Source of the DNA: Acanthosoma haemorrhoidale
Taxonomy: Eukaryota > Arthropoda > Insecta > Hemiptera > Acanthosomatidae
DNA length: 64,000 bases
Direction of reading: 5' to 3'
NCBI GenBank assembly: GCA_930367205.1
Contig: OV884009.1
Location: 123,202,639-123,266,638 of the forward strand
This document shows, in pieces, positions 10,818 to 24,700 of the stretch (the first letter of the stretch is position 1; each line of letters opens with the position of its first letter). Both the position numbers and the translations under genes were made by a program. The notes beneath the pieces were generated by a model. The model was given only the letters and a program-made list of their open reading frames with translations. It searched no databases and was not told the origin of the DNA.

Positions 10818-10832
10818 AATTAGTGTAAAAAA
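10818..10832 (+). repeat. target site duplication, right copy (Jockey element)
   Basis: AATTAGTGTAAAAAA, identical to 6261-6275. Confidence 0.85.
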
Positions 10833-11398
10833 AATGCATATTAATTTATAAGTAACTGACACCAAGAGCGGAACAGATAGATAAAGACTAAAACAGTTGC
10901 TGGATTGAGAGATGCTATAAATGAGAGGGATGTGGTCATCCCTTACATATCCGACACATTTTGTCCATTTATTTCATTTCATATTCAATACTTCCTCTTA
11001 TGTCTGTACAAATAAACGTAATTAAGGAAGATGATGAAGATTCTTTTAAAAATCAGCTGGATTGTATTCTTGTTAAAGTTTCATTTGGTTTTTTCAAAAA
11101 CATATACCGATATGTTTTTACCTATGTCTGTTTGTGCAAGTCTCTGGTAGTCCCCTGCAGATCCATACAGTTTTGCACTGAGGATTCACTTGACTTTTCG
11201 CTGACATGAAAAATACTGCAATATCTAATAAACATGATTAAGTGGCATTAATTAATTACTTGATAATAAAATATAAATCTTTTTCTAGAGGTATCGAATT
11301 AAAGGCATACATGTTACATAAGCGTATAAGTTGTAAGTTTTAGAAATTGTCAATTATATTAGTGGTGTAAATCCCACAATTATTAATGATTACTAGCT
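10833..11398. other. intergenic, no feature seen
   Basis: AT-rich, with a few short open frames that resemble nothing known. Confidence 0.4.
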
Positions 11399-11600
11399 TT
11401 GGCAACAAACTTTGCAAGCAGTATACAGACTCAACCCCGTGACCTCCCCAATATCAAGTCGGGTCTTCAAGCTCCACCAACTAAGCTACCCTGCATGAAT
11501 GAACAACCTGCCCAAAATGAAATTTCTTTGGCTTTTTTAATCCCCCCATTGTGGAGGTCTCAGGTTCAAGTCCCAATTCTCAGTATATTTCTTTGGCGAG
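11399..11600 (-). repeat. possible tRNA-derived SINE fragment
   Basis: On the minus strand, TAGCTTAGTTGG (11488-11477) matches the A-box consensus TRGCNNAGYNGG exactly. About 45 nt downstream GGTTGAGTC (11436-11428) resembles a B box with one base missing. A separate exact B-box string, GGTTCAAGTCC, occurs on the plus strand at 11563-11573. This suggests tRNA-derived short retroposons rather than a functional tRNA, because no full cloverleaf can be drawn. Confidence 0.35.
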
Positions 11601-12303
11601 TAATTATAATTTTAGGTGTTTGTTCTTTGATTCCACGATTCCCTGTTTATTCTTTTATGGTCCCCTTGACAAGCAGTTCCCTTGTTTTCGATGCATACCG
11701 GCTTCTGCCTCCAACTATGAGCCATTTCCCGAACCTCAGAACAAACCAGCTTTGAGCCGGGAATTAGTTAGAGGTCGGACATACTACACTACGGATATTA
11801 TCTCATTCTTTAACCATAATAATTATTTGTTTTAAGAGCTTTGTTTTTAAGAGTTTTTAATTTTCGGGGAGTGAATATGGATATGTGCCGTTCTGATTCC
11901 TGATTGTGCATACAATATAATAATTGGCTTCAGAAAGACATTTGGATAAATCAATCCCAAGTTTTGTGCCCCTTTATTATTATATTGTTATAGTATTAAA
12001 CCTATATTCAATGTTTATTAAAATTATTGTTGAGTTAATAAATCAAGAAAAAAAATGCTGAGGCCACTGAGCCTTGAATTTGTATTAATAATTTTAAGAT
12101 TATAACTGAAATTTACATTTAAATTTCTTGATTAGTGATAGATAAATTTAAAGAAACTTTTAGGATTCTATTGAGAAAAAATCCATAAATGGAAGAGAAG
12201 AAAAGTGGGGATTAGTAAAGTGTGTGTAGCAATTGATGCTTATGTGTTTGTCATCAATAAAGCAATTGAGTTGGATCAAGGCCGGCTATCGCTCCGCAGA
12301 TAG
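11601..12303. other. 5' flank of the activin-like gene
   Basis: Probable promoter/5' UTR region. CTCCGCAG just before the ATG could be a splice acceptor for an upstream non-coding exon. No promoter element was assigned. Confidence 0.35.
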
Positions 12304-12739
12304 ATGGCAATGGTTAGTGCTCTAAAGCATCCATATTTCAAAATGAACGTTGTAGTTTTTTTCGTTTTATTTTCTAGCATGAGTGTAGGTTCGAGATCGA
12401 GAAAGCAAAGGAAGGGTAATGTTCTGCCGGAAGTTTGGAATGACATAGCCTACCAGTACCTAGAGAGAGAGAGCAGCAACCCGAGTTGCCAAGGGTGTGC
12501 TCACGTCCGGGCCTACCTGAGGCGTCCAGAGATTAACCTGACAGACATCAGGATAGAATTGGCAAAGCAAAACATTCTGAAAAAATTGGGTATGGAAAAA
12601 GTACCGTTTGTAAAACTGAACAAAAAGGGTTCCCTACCTTTCCCAATTCTTGATGGAGACATTTTCAAACAAGAGAAGACTCGAAACCCTCTAAGTAAAA
12701 ACAGAGAATCAGCTGAAAAAGTCATAATCATGGCCTCAG
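12304..12739 (+). CDS. activin-like ligand exon 1: signal peptide and N-terminal propeptide
   Basis: Starts at ATG 12304. A second in-frame ATG at 12343 begins a better signal peptide, [17 protein letters not shown], so either may be used. Then a basic segment and [20 protein letters not shown], the Cys-X-X-Cys start of inhibin-beta propeptides, followed by [13 protein letters not shown] and [11 protein letters not shown]. The donor G|GTAATC at 12740 leaves phase 1. The open frame beyond the donor is intron. Confidence 0.85.
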
Positions 12740-15700
12740 GTAATCTATTGATGATATTTATTAAGATTGTTAAAAAAACTATTAAATTCATTATATTTAC
12801 TTATGAAATAAGCAAGTGTTTCTAAACAATATTTTCAGTAATTTTCCAAACTATCAAATGTAGCGTCTTTGGGTCAAGATGTACCACCTACCTTTTTATA
12901 GAGGCTTCAGTCCATTACATTAAGTGTGCGGGTAACTATCCGTATAGGCATAAAATGTAAATCATTCTTTATTATTGACCCTCGTAAAAAAATAGATGTC
13001 TTCATAGTTTAAATAAAAATATTCTTTTTAATACACGCCACAAAAATTTGGTTATTTAAAATAAATCTACTAGTAAAGCGTTTGTACAGTGTAAGATTTC
13101 CATAACTGTCCCAAATACGCAGTAAGTATAATACGAATTTTAAAATGTAACACAAAAATTCAAGTCAAGTGTGATGCAACAAACAATCGAGGATTTTACT
13201 GTGGTTGTGAAATCGGTTTTACTGACAATTGTAACGACTTCTTGTTTAAATAGTCAAATAAATAATATGTATTTTTAATCAGGACGTTGAGATATTTAAT
13301 TTGACCCTACCTTACCTACAATATGATTTATATAATATGAAATATTGATCTTGTACCTCTCACGATCTTCACCACTTTTTCCTTGCATTTTACAATATTG
13401 CTAAGTTCCTTTTTGTTTGATACTATTGCAAAAAAAGCAGCTTTAGAATCCACTATAACGACGGGTCATTATTTCTCAGCCTGTCAAGTACCAGATTAAT
13501 AGGAGCAATTTCCCCATAAAAATCACCGATACGGGTACCTGCTGGCATGGGTATTTATTTGGAAGTGGTGGCAATAAACGACCACCCCGCCATGTTGGAT
13601 GCCGCAGTTGCCGAGCAATCTAGCACAAAACTAAGTCGGAACAGAATTACCAGTGTGTTTCGATTCATGAATGCTCGTTTATTAAACATATTTATTAAAT
13701 AACTCCAATCCTTGGAAGAGGAGTTGAACACAATATATTATGATGGGTATGCGTACTATACTTGTGAAATAATATTGAAACGCACTCACTGAATGCCCTC
13801 TGACAACTGACTACTGAAAGCCACCAAAATCAGTCACGTGTCCTCCCTATGAAAAAATATATCATCTGTGTATGTGCCAGACTCCCCACGTAATAATGTT
13901 TCACGACGGTCTTCCTCCCAATACCCCATAGAACCTACCAAATGTATAGTAACGTACCTGCGTCGCATATAACAACCCAAATCTGCGTTTACTGATTTAT
14001 GACTTGGGTTATTAAGTCGAACTAGTTGCTCAATATCTGAAAATAGCGCACGTTATTATTTTACGTTACAATATCTCATTGTATTCGAAATAGCCGGATA
14101 AAGAGTATTTTATTTTATTGTTTGGGAAAAAAATCTGCCCAAAGGCAAAATCAGGAAAGAATGAAAAGAAAATTGTCTCACCTTAAATAAACCAACTAGT
14201 CAAAACTGAGACATTATAAATAACCAGGTACTGCAACTAAATGTTTAACAGGAAATATGGACATTAAAGACTGAATAAAATGTTAGGAAATCTTATAAAA
14301 ATCCTAAAATAATATCAATTGGAACATAGCGTAGAAGTTAAATCATTATTAAATACACAAATAGTTAAGAAATTGGAGAATATACTTAAACACTCAAAGC
14401 TAGAGCAGAACCAAACAAATATTTGAAGCGAACAAGTAAGATTAAACTATCGATCTTTTGTAAATATTTATATACCTTAACGGTATATATAATACATAAT
14501 ATAACAGAATATTGAATATTCTCAAGAAACTTGTAAATACGGGAGTATTTTATTTTATAAAATTTATATAGAAAAAGGTTATACAAGAGTAATTGTAATA
14601 AAATAAAATATAATTAATTTTTCACTAAACCTAGGATTATAGGATTAATGAAAATTGATATATTAAAGAATTAAAAAATGATTCTCCTTTATCAAATTGT
14701 ATTCTTAATTTATTTAGTATAATTATAAACACGAAAAGTAAAAGCACTACCTATTATCTACGTTACTACCACAGTTTAGTGGTTAGGAAGCTGACCAAGC
14801 AAAAGTATCAAAATGTAACCATATTTCAATGATTTGAACACAAAGAGATGGAGATATGAAGATCGGATTTTATCGTTAGCTTAGAGAAGAAGCTAAAAAA
14901 AGGTATATGTGACGTCTTAGGGCAATGTGTCGACCGAAGCGATTCCTGAGAGGAAAATCGAGACGAAGCGTCAGTTATATAATATTCGTTTTTAGCTGAA
15001 ACGTGTACTTCAGTTGAGACATATGGTCTACCCTTCCTTTGTTCTTTTACAACCCTAACCCTTTGCTACCTTGTCGGGGGCGTCACTAGGGGAGTGCCTA
15101 ATCACTCTAGCCCTGGTGACAAGTGCGGATTGTTGTAGTTTATAACATGGACCATGTTCCATGTAGGCGTTAATATCTGACTCCATTTATTGATAGGGAT
15201 GTGTCCCGACAATACACTGTGTTCAGGAGAGATAGGTTCCATAAAGAATAAGACCGTTTTCAGAGTTCGGGCGGGAGATCGGCAGCGTAATAGTACAAGT
15301 CGTCAGAGGGTCTGCTAGAGGCTGTGAGACGAAGTGACTGCCCAGAGGTGTGGCAGAGAGAGAGTAGACTAGTAGAAGATTCCAGGGCCCCGGGGCCCTG
15401 GAGTATCGCGACCGGGTGATAGCGGCTGTCTAGATGCAGAGACTGGAGTAGAGTGTCTTAACAGGGTGAAACTCCTTGATTTAAATACTGTACCCCCTCC
15501 CTAGTGGAAGGTGGAGCCGGCTGAAAGGGTTTTCTTTTATGATGCTCAGGTGGCCAATCCCCCTTAAGTTATTGACTGTTGGTCTAAAAGGGTGTGTTTT
15601 ATGATGTCACAGCTACCGAGGTACGTGATCGCTCACCCCTAAAGGACTGTTTATGGCATGATTTTATGACCGCCGGTGACCAGAGGTCTACCGTGTTGGT

Positions 15701-18700
15701 TTTATTAGGGGCAGGTGGCTTACCCTCTCAGGTTTTATTGCAGGACCTTCGACCCTCTGTTACTTGTTTCACGACTACCGGCCTCTCCATGATTTATTAC
15801 CAGAAAAGCATGTTTTACATCTAATTATAATACATTATATATGCACCAGAGTATAGGGTGATTTAACACTTATGTAGTTGAGCCACTACATACCTGCTAG
15901 GGCCTTCAACAGCACACTTGTCCTTTAGCCTTATCCAAAGGATGTCCTAGTGCTGTAATTCATTAATATTTGTATATATACCAGTGTTTTGTTGTTATTC
16001 ATAATAAAGTTTTTTAAAATACTATCCTCGAACAAGATTATTTAACTGGTGCACCGAACAGGGACCTGGCAGTATACTCAGTAAATTCATGGGAGTCCAC
16101 CATTTAGAGATCCCTCATTTGGCAACGGACAGTGAGACCACTCCAATAGTGTGGAAGACCGATGCAAATACCTCTGAAAAGAAACCCCACAGGACAGGAC
16201 TTCAGCGATATTTGGTACTGATCTATTTCAATAGATTTTTACCAGGTAATACCCTAAAGAAATTTGTTATATATCTGAGGAAGTTAAAGGAAGAAAGAAA
16301 ACTGGACTTCACTGAAGACATCATTCACTTGGTAAATACAATTATTATACACATTCTGACTTTATGACATAAGTAACTGACAGACTTAACTTTTTAAGAA
16401 ACATTACAGAAACAGAAGAAATGGAAGGAACTAATTACATAATTAAAGAATCAGATTTTCATTTGATCCCAACTTTCAATGAGTCATCCGACACTTTAGT
16501 AGATTTTATTGACAGTATGAACTTAGTATTCGAATATTCATGCAATGCTAATAATTCAAATAGAATTGGAAACCATCAAAGATTATTAGCACACGTCCGT
16601 AATAAACTTGTAGGAAAAGCTAGATCATGTAAAAAAATTTATACCAACCTAGACCAATTACTTAATGACGTTAAGAAGAAATTTAGAGACACTAAAAGCA
16701 TCCAGAAAAACATTTGTGAAATCTATGAAACCAAACCCCATTACAATGAACATCCTTTAACGTATATTGACAGCCTAATGATTCTACGAGAGGATTTAAG
16801 TGCTAGAATCAGAACTAATGACGAATTTACTTTAGAACAAAAAAATGCAAAAATAGTTGAATACGATTTACAAATAGCTACCCATTGTAAGTGACATTTA
16901 CACCCAGAATTAAACGCGCAACTTATCCATGTAAAATACGAAACGCTTGAAGATATCGAACAATTTCTAAAAAGAGAAACCGATGAAATTATAGAAAGAA
17001 TTTACGATAAATCTCAAAAACGCGCACCCCAACAATCAAATTATAAAGGGAGAAAATTTGGCCATCATAAACATTTTGAAAGACGACAACAATATCAAAA
17101 CCAACAACAAAGAAATCCCTACTACCTAGGAAAGATTATGATCCCAATTTTAAAAGAACATGGGAACAAAGACAAGAACAAATACAACAAAATGATCAAC
17201 AAAAACCACAACAAAATTACCAACGATATACACCAAACTATAACCGAGACAATAACGAGAGACACAACCAATCATGGAAACCACAAGAACAAAGACAGTA
17301 CTTCAACAACCCACAGCAAGAAATTATTCAAAACGAACAACAAAGAGAGAACCAAACTGTCTCTATGAGGACAGCTAGCAATCGCGTTCACTATACAGAA
17401 AACGACAAGGACGAAGAAATCAAACAATTAAAAGAACAAATTAATAAGATATCCCAAAAATTTGAACATTTTTTAGACTTCGGTCGCAATGACAAAGAAC
17501 CAAACCCCCGACCAGAATATGCACTAAATCGTACTGATTCCTTACCCAAACTTAAGGATAAAACAGAAAAAAACTTACGTAGTAGCCGAAATAAAATGTC
17601 ATAATGACGAAATAATAATAAACTGTATTATTATTATTAACTGTATTAAATTAAAAGAAAAAACAGACCACAAATACTCGGAAAATAAGGAAGACAAAAC
17701 TAACTATGGTAATGATGGCATGGACATTGAAGAAATAGAATCACTCCCAGTAAAAGATAGTCCAGAATATGACACAATAACTATAGATTTAGAGCAACTT
17801 ATTCCCCAACAAACAGACGAACAGATAATACAAGACGACTTATGTTCTAATGAAGTGACTGCTTATTCCCAACGCTCTTCTAATAAGCAAATTTGTGTAG
17901 TAAATGACGACAAAATAGTTAATGAAGAAAAACACCAAATAATCATAGAAAGGGAAAAAAGGCTATTAACTTTTCAAAACCGCTTGGAATAACTAGACAA
18001 AATAACCAAAAAAATAAATCAATAAAAAAACAATATGTTCAAAAACATCATGATGATAAAAGCCTAATAAATGACTTTGTAAAGATAAAAATAATAAAAG
18101 ATAATACTAATCTAATAGAAAAACTAAACCAAAATCGGAAAGACATTCCGACAATTTATAATGAACAATTAATGATAAAAACTACTACCCATGGAAAGGA
18201 TGATAATTCTTATAAACCAGTGGTAAAATATAGAGATAAAAATGAAATAAAGAAATCGCATGCTAACAATATTAAACAACCTCGCAAGAAATATCTGACA
18301 CATCGAAAATATGTTTCACATAACAATAAAGACACTTGCGCTGATTCTAACAATTCTATGGACTGCAAAAAACTTCTCTTAAAGTAACCGATCTGACTAA
18401 CATTAACGGAATGGTACACTACACATTAAACAATGTAAAAGTAATTGAAAAATACTTCAAAACATACCACTTTTAAAATATATGCCTATTATAGTCAGAA
18501 CTAACCAATATACAAAAAACATACTCTACTCTATAATAACTTAACAAACCTACCCTCTGATAGTAGATATGATACATGGAACCAAGAATAAAATTGACCT
18601 ACTGAGAAATCATAATAGAAGACAAAGACGTGAATTGATAAATGGACTAGGAACGGCTATTAGCTGAATAACTGGTACTATGGACGCCACGGACAAACAA

Positions 18701-21700
18701 CATTATGACAATGTCATAAGTGAAGTAAAACGTAACAACTTTATTACCGAACATAATATTGAACAGATAGTAAACATGAATAAACAAATTATAGAGACTT
18801 TTAAGACGGATATTAAATTAATAAATGAAAATTTTAATAAGGGTAGAGGCAATATGATAAGCATTGGCAAATAAGTAGTCTTTTCAAGATATTTATATAA
18901 TTTTAACCAACTTATATAACAAACTAAATGACTCAACGCTAAGACATACACAAAAAATGTAACATTAACTCCAAGAAAATCAAAAAATATTATGGCTTAT
19001 GAGCAAAATACATTGTATTATACATGAGGAAATGCTCCATGTATTTGTAGACCTGCCACTAGCAGAACCAAATGTAAGAACCTCTTTGCTCATACCAATT
19101 CCTGTAAATAAAACTAATATTTATTATTCTATTGATATACAAAAAAACACTAGTACTAAGAAAAAAAATGATAATCTTTATAGCATTAATTGTAACTATC
19201 TTATGAATAAATATTATTTTACTAACCCTACTTTACTGCTTAATGAATGTATAAACAAAATATTATATTATTAGATTCTACAGTTCAACATAAACTATCC
19301 AATATTAATTATATTCACGATATAAATTCATATACTATTATTAACAATCGTAAGTTAGAAAATTGCAACAAAATAATACTATTTACGTACCTCTAATATC
19401 CTTTATAATGGTAAAATATCTCAATGTAATTTTATTAAATATACTGACCCTAATGTTACATATATTGATGAACTAAATGTATAAGAACACCTAACTATAA
19501 GAACACCTAAATTAGATAATTTTTATAATAACGACACTATTTTTCTTCCAGACACTGCTCTGATTAATGTATCTAATGTAGATTGTTATAAAAAAAAATC
19601 CTCCCATTCATAATCATATTGTTGCTCATAAATATCACCAATTATATGATAACTCCTTTGAAATCCAAATCGATAATATAACAACTATACCTCAATTAAA
19701 TTGTAACTCAAGTAGAATTAATATCTTTAATAACCAATGAAAATAATTATATGTATTCTATATTATCCATTATTATTGTAATCATTGTGACAATCTTATT
19801 TTTTATATGTCACAAATATTGTGAAGGCTGTTGTTCAAAAACTATCCCAATAGATATCCCCAGAGTTGTTTACCAAGCTCCTCCACCAACATCCATCAAA
19901 TCCTATTACCTGCCCCGGAGTTCAGGACCAAAAGAAGGGAAGAGTTATATAATATTCGTTTTTAGCTGAAATGTGTACTTCAGTTGAGACATATAGTCTA
20001 CCCTTTCTTTGTTCTTTTACAACCCTAACCTTTTGCTACCTGCTAGGGCCTTCAACAGCACACTTGTCCTTTAGCCTTAGCCAAAGGATGCCCTAGAGCT
20101 GTAATTCATTAATATTTGTATATATACCAGTGTTTTGATTGTTATTCATAATAAAGTTTTTTAAAATAATATCCTCGAACAAGATTATTTAACTGTCGTT
20201 AAGTTGTAGTGACCGGTTATGACAGAACGAGCGATCCAAACTACCTGGCCGTTTAATGTTATTATAAATAAAATAAAACCACTTTCGATAAACGATTCAG
20301 CCAAAACCGACACGCGTATCTTCGCTAATAATCGGGAAAGGTGAACAAAATGCAAAGGTGGGGAATGCAGATGAAGGATTTGAACCCATCATGGGTACAG
20401 ATGGGATGTGAATGATACTGGTGAAATCTGATTATTGTTGAGACAAGGATTCACTAACACTTTGTTGTCTTAACTAAAACCTATACCTCTTGGCAATCTG
20501 ACAATTCGCTGGTGCATAATATTCTTTCAAAGAAGTTTCACATTAAAAAAAAGTGACCTCAGTTATCGCTGTTGGAGTTATTCCAACTTTAAAGGCATCT
20601 GCCGGCAATACCACGCATAATTAAGTTAATTGTTGATTGGTATTCACCTTAGCCAATCTAAAAAACATTTTTAGTCCTTGTAAGTATTAGACTATATCTT
20701 CTACATTTAAATCGAGGGATGGGCATTGTAGGTTTAAATTTTGAACCGACGATATCTTAAGCGGTTTACTTGTATTTGGACTCTCAGTAACACTTCAAGA
20801 ATAACATTCCAACACAATTGTTTACATATACACTAACATTCCAGTGACACCTCGTGGAGCTATACAAGGCGTGGAATGGTTTTTCCTCTCTACCTGGTCC
20901 AAAAACTCTTCGAAGGTGAGCCACATCACCTAGTCCTGTATATTGATCTCTTAACTTCAAAAATAAATGTTTCATTTTGTAATTCCACCCTCCTTCAAAT
21001 GATCTGCGTATGAAGCACGAGGAGAAATATATTTTTAATCTTGTTCATTGTATTTTTTATCATATATTGTAAACATTTTGACAAAAAGGTGTTTTGAAAA
21101 AAAAAAACTCTCATCTGGAAAAATCTTTTTAATTTTCACCAACATCCAATGAAATCCAACACTTTAACTGTTTCTTCACTATTAGTAATAGATACATAGA
21201 ATTCGACTATTCAATTTCACCGGCTGTCATTAGATCACTAGACCTCGAGTACATTAATTATTATTGTTGTTATTGGAAGTAAAGTTTTAAAAACCCTTTT
21301 TCTTCGTGAGGTAAGGAGCAGAACTAATGAATCCTGATAGATATATTTGCAGATATGCAATTAAAATTTCAAAACCTTTTTTGCTTTTATGTAAGGTATC
21401 ACTGAAACCAATCCACACTAGAACACTGATTCATATCTCTCTAGTACATCTAGACAACAGAACATAGTGGTCGATTATCAAACAATATAAAACAAAATAT
21501 ACTCCTAAAAAAGGTCTAACATACGATAGTTGATCAATTTGGAAAATATAGTTGTCAAACGTATAGTTTAAAACATGTACTAAATTTTATAATCAGTATC
21601 TTTTTTAATTACAGAAACAGGGTGTTCTATGGAAGCAGGGTTCAATTTGAAGTTCAATTTTGAAATACCAGAACGCACAAGAAGATCACGTTTTAGATTC

Positions 21701-24700
21701 GCTTCTATGTGGCTTTACACAGAAAACGAAAGTGATTCATACCTCTCGAGTCCTTGCATCTTAACAGCAAAGTCTTGTGGCCTCCTATCAAACATCAGAT
21801 CAAATGAAATTTACTTTCATACATCAGATATTAGAGGTAATTGTACATGTCATTTTAATTATTATTTTTAAAATCAAATCACTTATCTCCTGCTTTTTTC
21901 TTTGTCTATTTTCATTGTATTCCTGTTTTTTTATATCCTTTGACTCCTAGATTAACATAGGTTAACTCCCTAAATTCCTCCATCTTCCCCGATCTTCTCA
22001 GCCTCTTAACCTCCCCCATGTTCTCTGTTGGCTCTCCAGCTCTCTCTCTCGCCGGTTCTTCTTCAAGACTGTCAGGGCCTCCCAACACGTTTTTTCCCTG
22101 CGGGTCGTGGGCTTGCCAACTTAGGTAGTCTCTCTTTTTTCTCAAAGCGTGTCCGAGGCAGTCATATTTCCTCTTAGTTAGCTGCAATTCTATCATTTTT
22201 TCTTCAGCCTCCACTATCTTTAAATGGTGAATTGCTTATGAAAATTTGGAGCCCACCTAATATGTTTCTGGAGAGCTTCCATGTCTAACATCCTTGGAGT
22301 AGAGCAGTCTTGGATGTTTGTCAAAAACATTCTCAACTTAGTCTCTAGATGGATCTGTTTTGATTCACGTATTTTTTTCATCTGTGCAAAGACTCCTTTT
22401 GCTTTATTTATTCTTGAGATTATGTCCTCCTCCGTACCTCCACCTTCCTAAATAACACTCCCAAGGTAGATAGCACTGCAAAATTTTCTAAGTTCTTTAG
22501 TCTGTGCTAAATTCATTCTCATGGCTGCTTTGCCACTTCTTTGTGTGTCTTCTCTAGCCACATTATTTATTTGAGCATCCACTTTGTATATTATATATGT
22601 TGTATACAAAATATTTTGGTAGATAAAAAAAATGAATAAATTAAACTGGCCATTATATTGAAACTAAAGCTATTATAAATGATGAATAACAGACATCATC
22701 ATCAAAATCGAGAATTTCTGTAAGGTCCCCTTGTATCCCTCTCTTTTTACTTCCCACTTTGTTCATAACTCAATTTAGGACCCCATTCTGCCCTGTTTCC
22801 CCACTGAACTTCATTACCTCAAAAGGAGAGGATAGTTTCCCTCTGCATATCACTTTGGGTATCATTGGATTCTTTCCTACATGCCTTTCCCTTAATTTAT
22901 AATTTCAGACGGATTTCAAACTACACTAGATTTCCATATAGTAACTTGATCGATAAAGTCATAGGCTTTCTTGTAGTCAACATACCTGAATACCTGTCTT
23001 CTGAATGTCTGGTATTCACTTGATTATTCGACAATAACCCTTACCGTGTTTACTAGATCTATGTACGACTTTTTCTTTCTGAATCTTACTTGCTTTCTTT
23101 TAAGGAGGTAATCAGTTTGATCTCTAAATAGTCTATTCAGGATTATGTAGGGGGATATTTATTTGCTATGAAATGCAGCATCATATCTCTTTAATAGTGA
23201 GAAATTAACAAATCTGCTTTCTTGTTCATTTTTAGTGTTCCTATTAGCGGAGTTTAATTTAGTACTGCCATTTGCAGCCGAGAGACATTCTCACTCCCCT
23301 AATCCCTATCAAGTAAACCTTATTAGGTATAACAATAACACTACATTAGTTCAATGCTTCATGCAATTAATTTATTCCAATGATGAAATGTTTTCTAGTT
23401 AATACGAGTGTCTTCTTTTTAACTACGAAACATTTGAACATGATGAAAAATAAGTTATAACTTATATAAATAATTATTTGTTGGAGTGTGCAATCCCTCC
23501 AGTGTGAAGTTTAATAATTATTAGTTACTGAAAACAAACTAATGGCTAGTCACTATTTATCCAAACCTATCACTGATGAAGTATTGAACTAATGTAGTGT
23601 TATTGTTATACCTAATAAGGTTTACTTGATAGGCACAATTCCATTTTTCATTTAAGTTGGGAGAGAACTTTAGAGACTGTAGATAACTATTATTGGTTCA
23701 AGAATATGTCAGAATAAAGTTGTTATTCGTACAGATTAATATTTTTAGTTAAGATAATAATATATGTGTATTCCATTAGCAGGGTGGATTGAAAAAGAAG
23801 TTTCTTGGTGGTTGCAAGGTAATGAAAAATGTCTAACGTTCGTGATATCTTGTCCCGAGGATGCTCCAAATTTGTTCAGCTGCTCACAGTGTAGCGAAGC
23901 AAAAAAACCGTTCCTGATGATCGAGGAAACTTTGGATGACTTAAGTGATGTAAGTATTGTTCCAAAATAATATTACTACTTGTGAATTTGTTTTTATTTT
24001 TACCAAGCATTACCTTAAGCATATTAGTCATTGAGTCGGGTCTCAAATTAAAGATCTTAATGTAATGAGTAATAATATGTAACATGTGTAGTATGCCTCA
24101 ACATCAAAATCATAGGCCCTTCACATGGAACCCACGCTGGCTACTCTTATCCCGAATTTTTATATCAATTAAGGGATTATATTGTACCGTAACGAGTTGA
24201 TTCATCCATAATAATAACCAAAATTGATAATAATAAGCTGGGTTAAAAAAAAAAATTATCCCATGTCATAATAAAAGCATAAAATAATTAAAATACCTTT
24301 ATTTAAAATTATATTAATAAAAACAGCTTATATCCGAATCGATAAACAACAATCTCCCCCAACCTATATTGAAAGAATTCATCCCAGAACATAATCTAGC
24401 AGGTAATGTGGAGGCCAGTTAAATAATCTTGTAGAGGAGAGTCTTTTAAAAAACTTTATTATGAATAACAATCAAAACACTGGTATATATACAAATATTA
24501 ATCAGTTACAGCATTAGAACATACTTTAGTGAAGGCTTGGGTACAACCGTGGGTGTCTTGGCACAAAACAGGTAGGCAAAGGGGTTAGGATTTTATGGGA
24601 GGGAGGGGTTACTTACAAAAAAAAAGGGGAACATAAGTCTCAACTGAGGTACACGTTTCTACTAAAAATGTAAGATATCATGAGTATTATATAACTGGCC

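Larger units (their letters stand above)
14973..20194 (+). mobile_element. LTR element of errantivirus type, gag and env but no pol
   Basis: It sits in intron 1 of the activin-like gene, same strand. LTRs begin AGTTA and end TAACT, the ends used by gypsy-group errantiviruses. A primer-binding site TGGTGCACCGAACAGGGACC overlaps the left LTR end, and a purine tract AAGAAGGGAAG precedes the right LTR. Between gag (to ~17600) and env (from ~18400) there is under 1 kb, with no RT, RNase H or integrase motif, so the pol gene was deleted. Without the insertion in its left LTR the element is about 4.4 kb. No convincing target duplication was found (CGTC left, GTCG right). Confidence 0.8.

Noticed and set aside
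11563..11573. Functional tRNA gene around an exact B box
   Set aside because: No A box at proper spacing and no acceptor-stem pairing; at most a retroposon fragment.
12740..12825. Extension of activin exon 1 past the donor
   Set aside because: The open frame continues to 12825 but becomes AT-rich and unlike a propeptide; the G|GTAATC donor gives the correct join to exon 2.
20784..20975. 63-codon minus-strand open frame in activin intron 1
   Set aside because: Slightly protein-like composition, but no family resemblance, no splice signals and no neighbours to support it.
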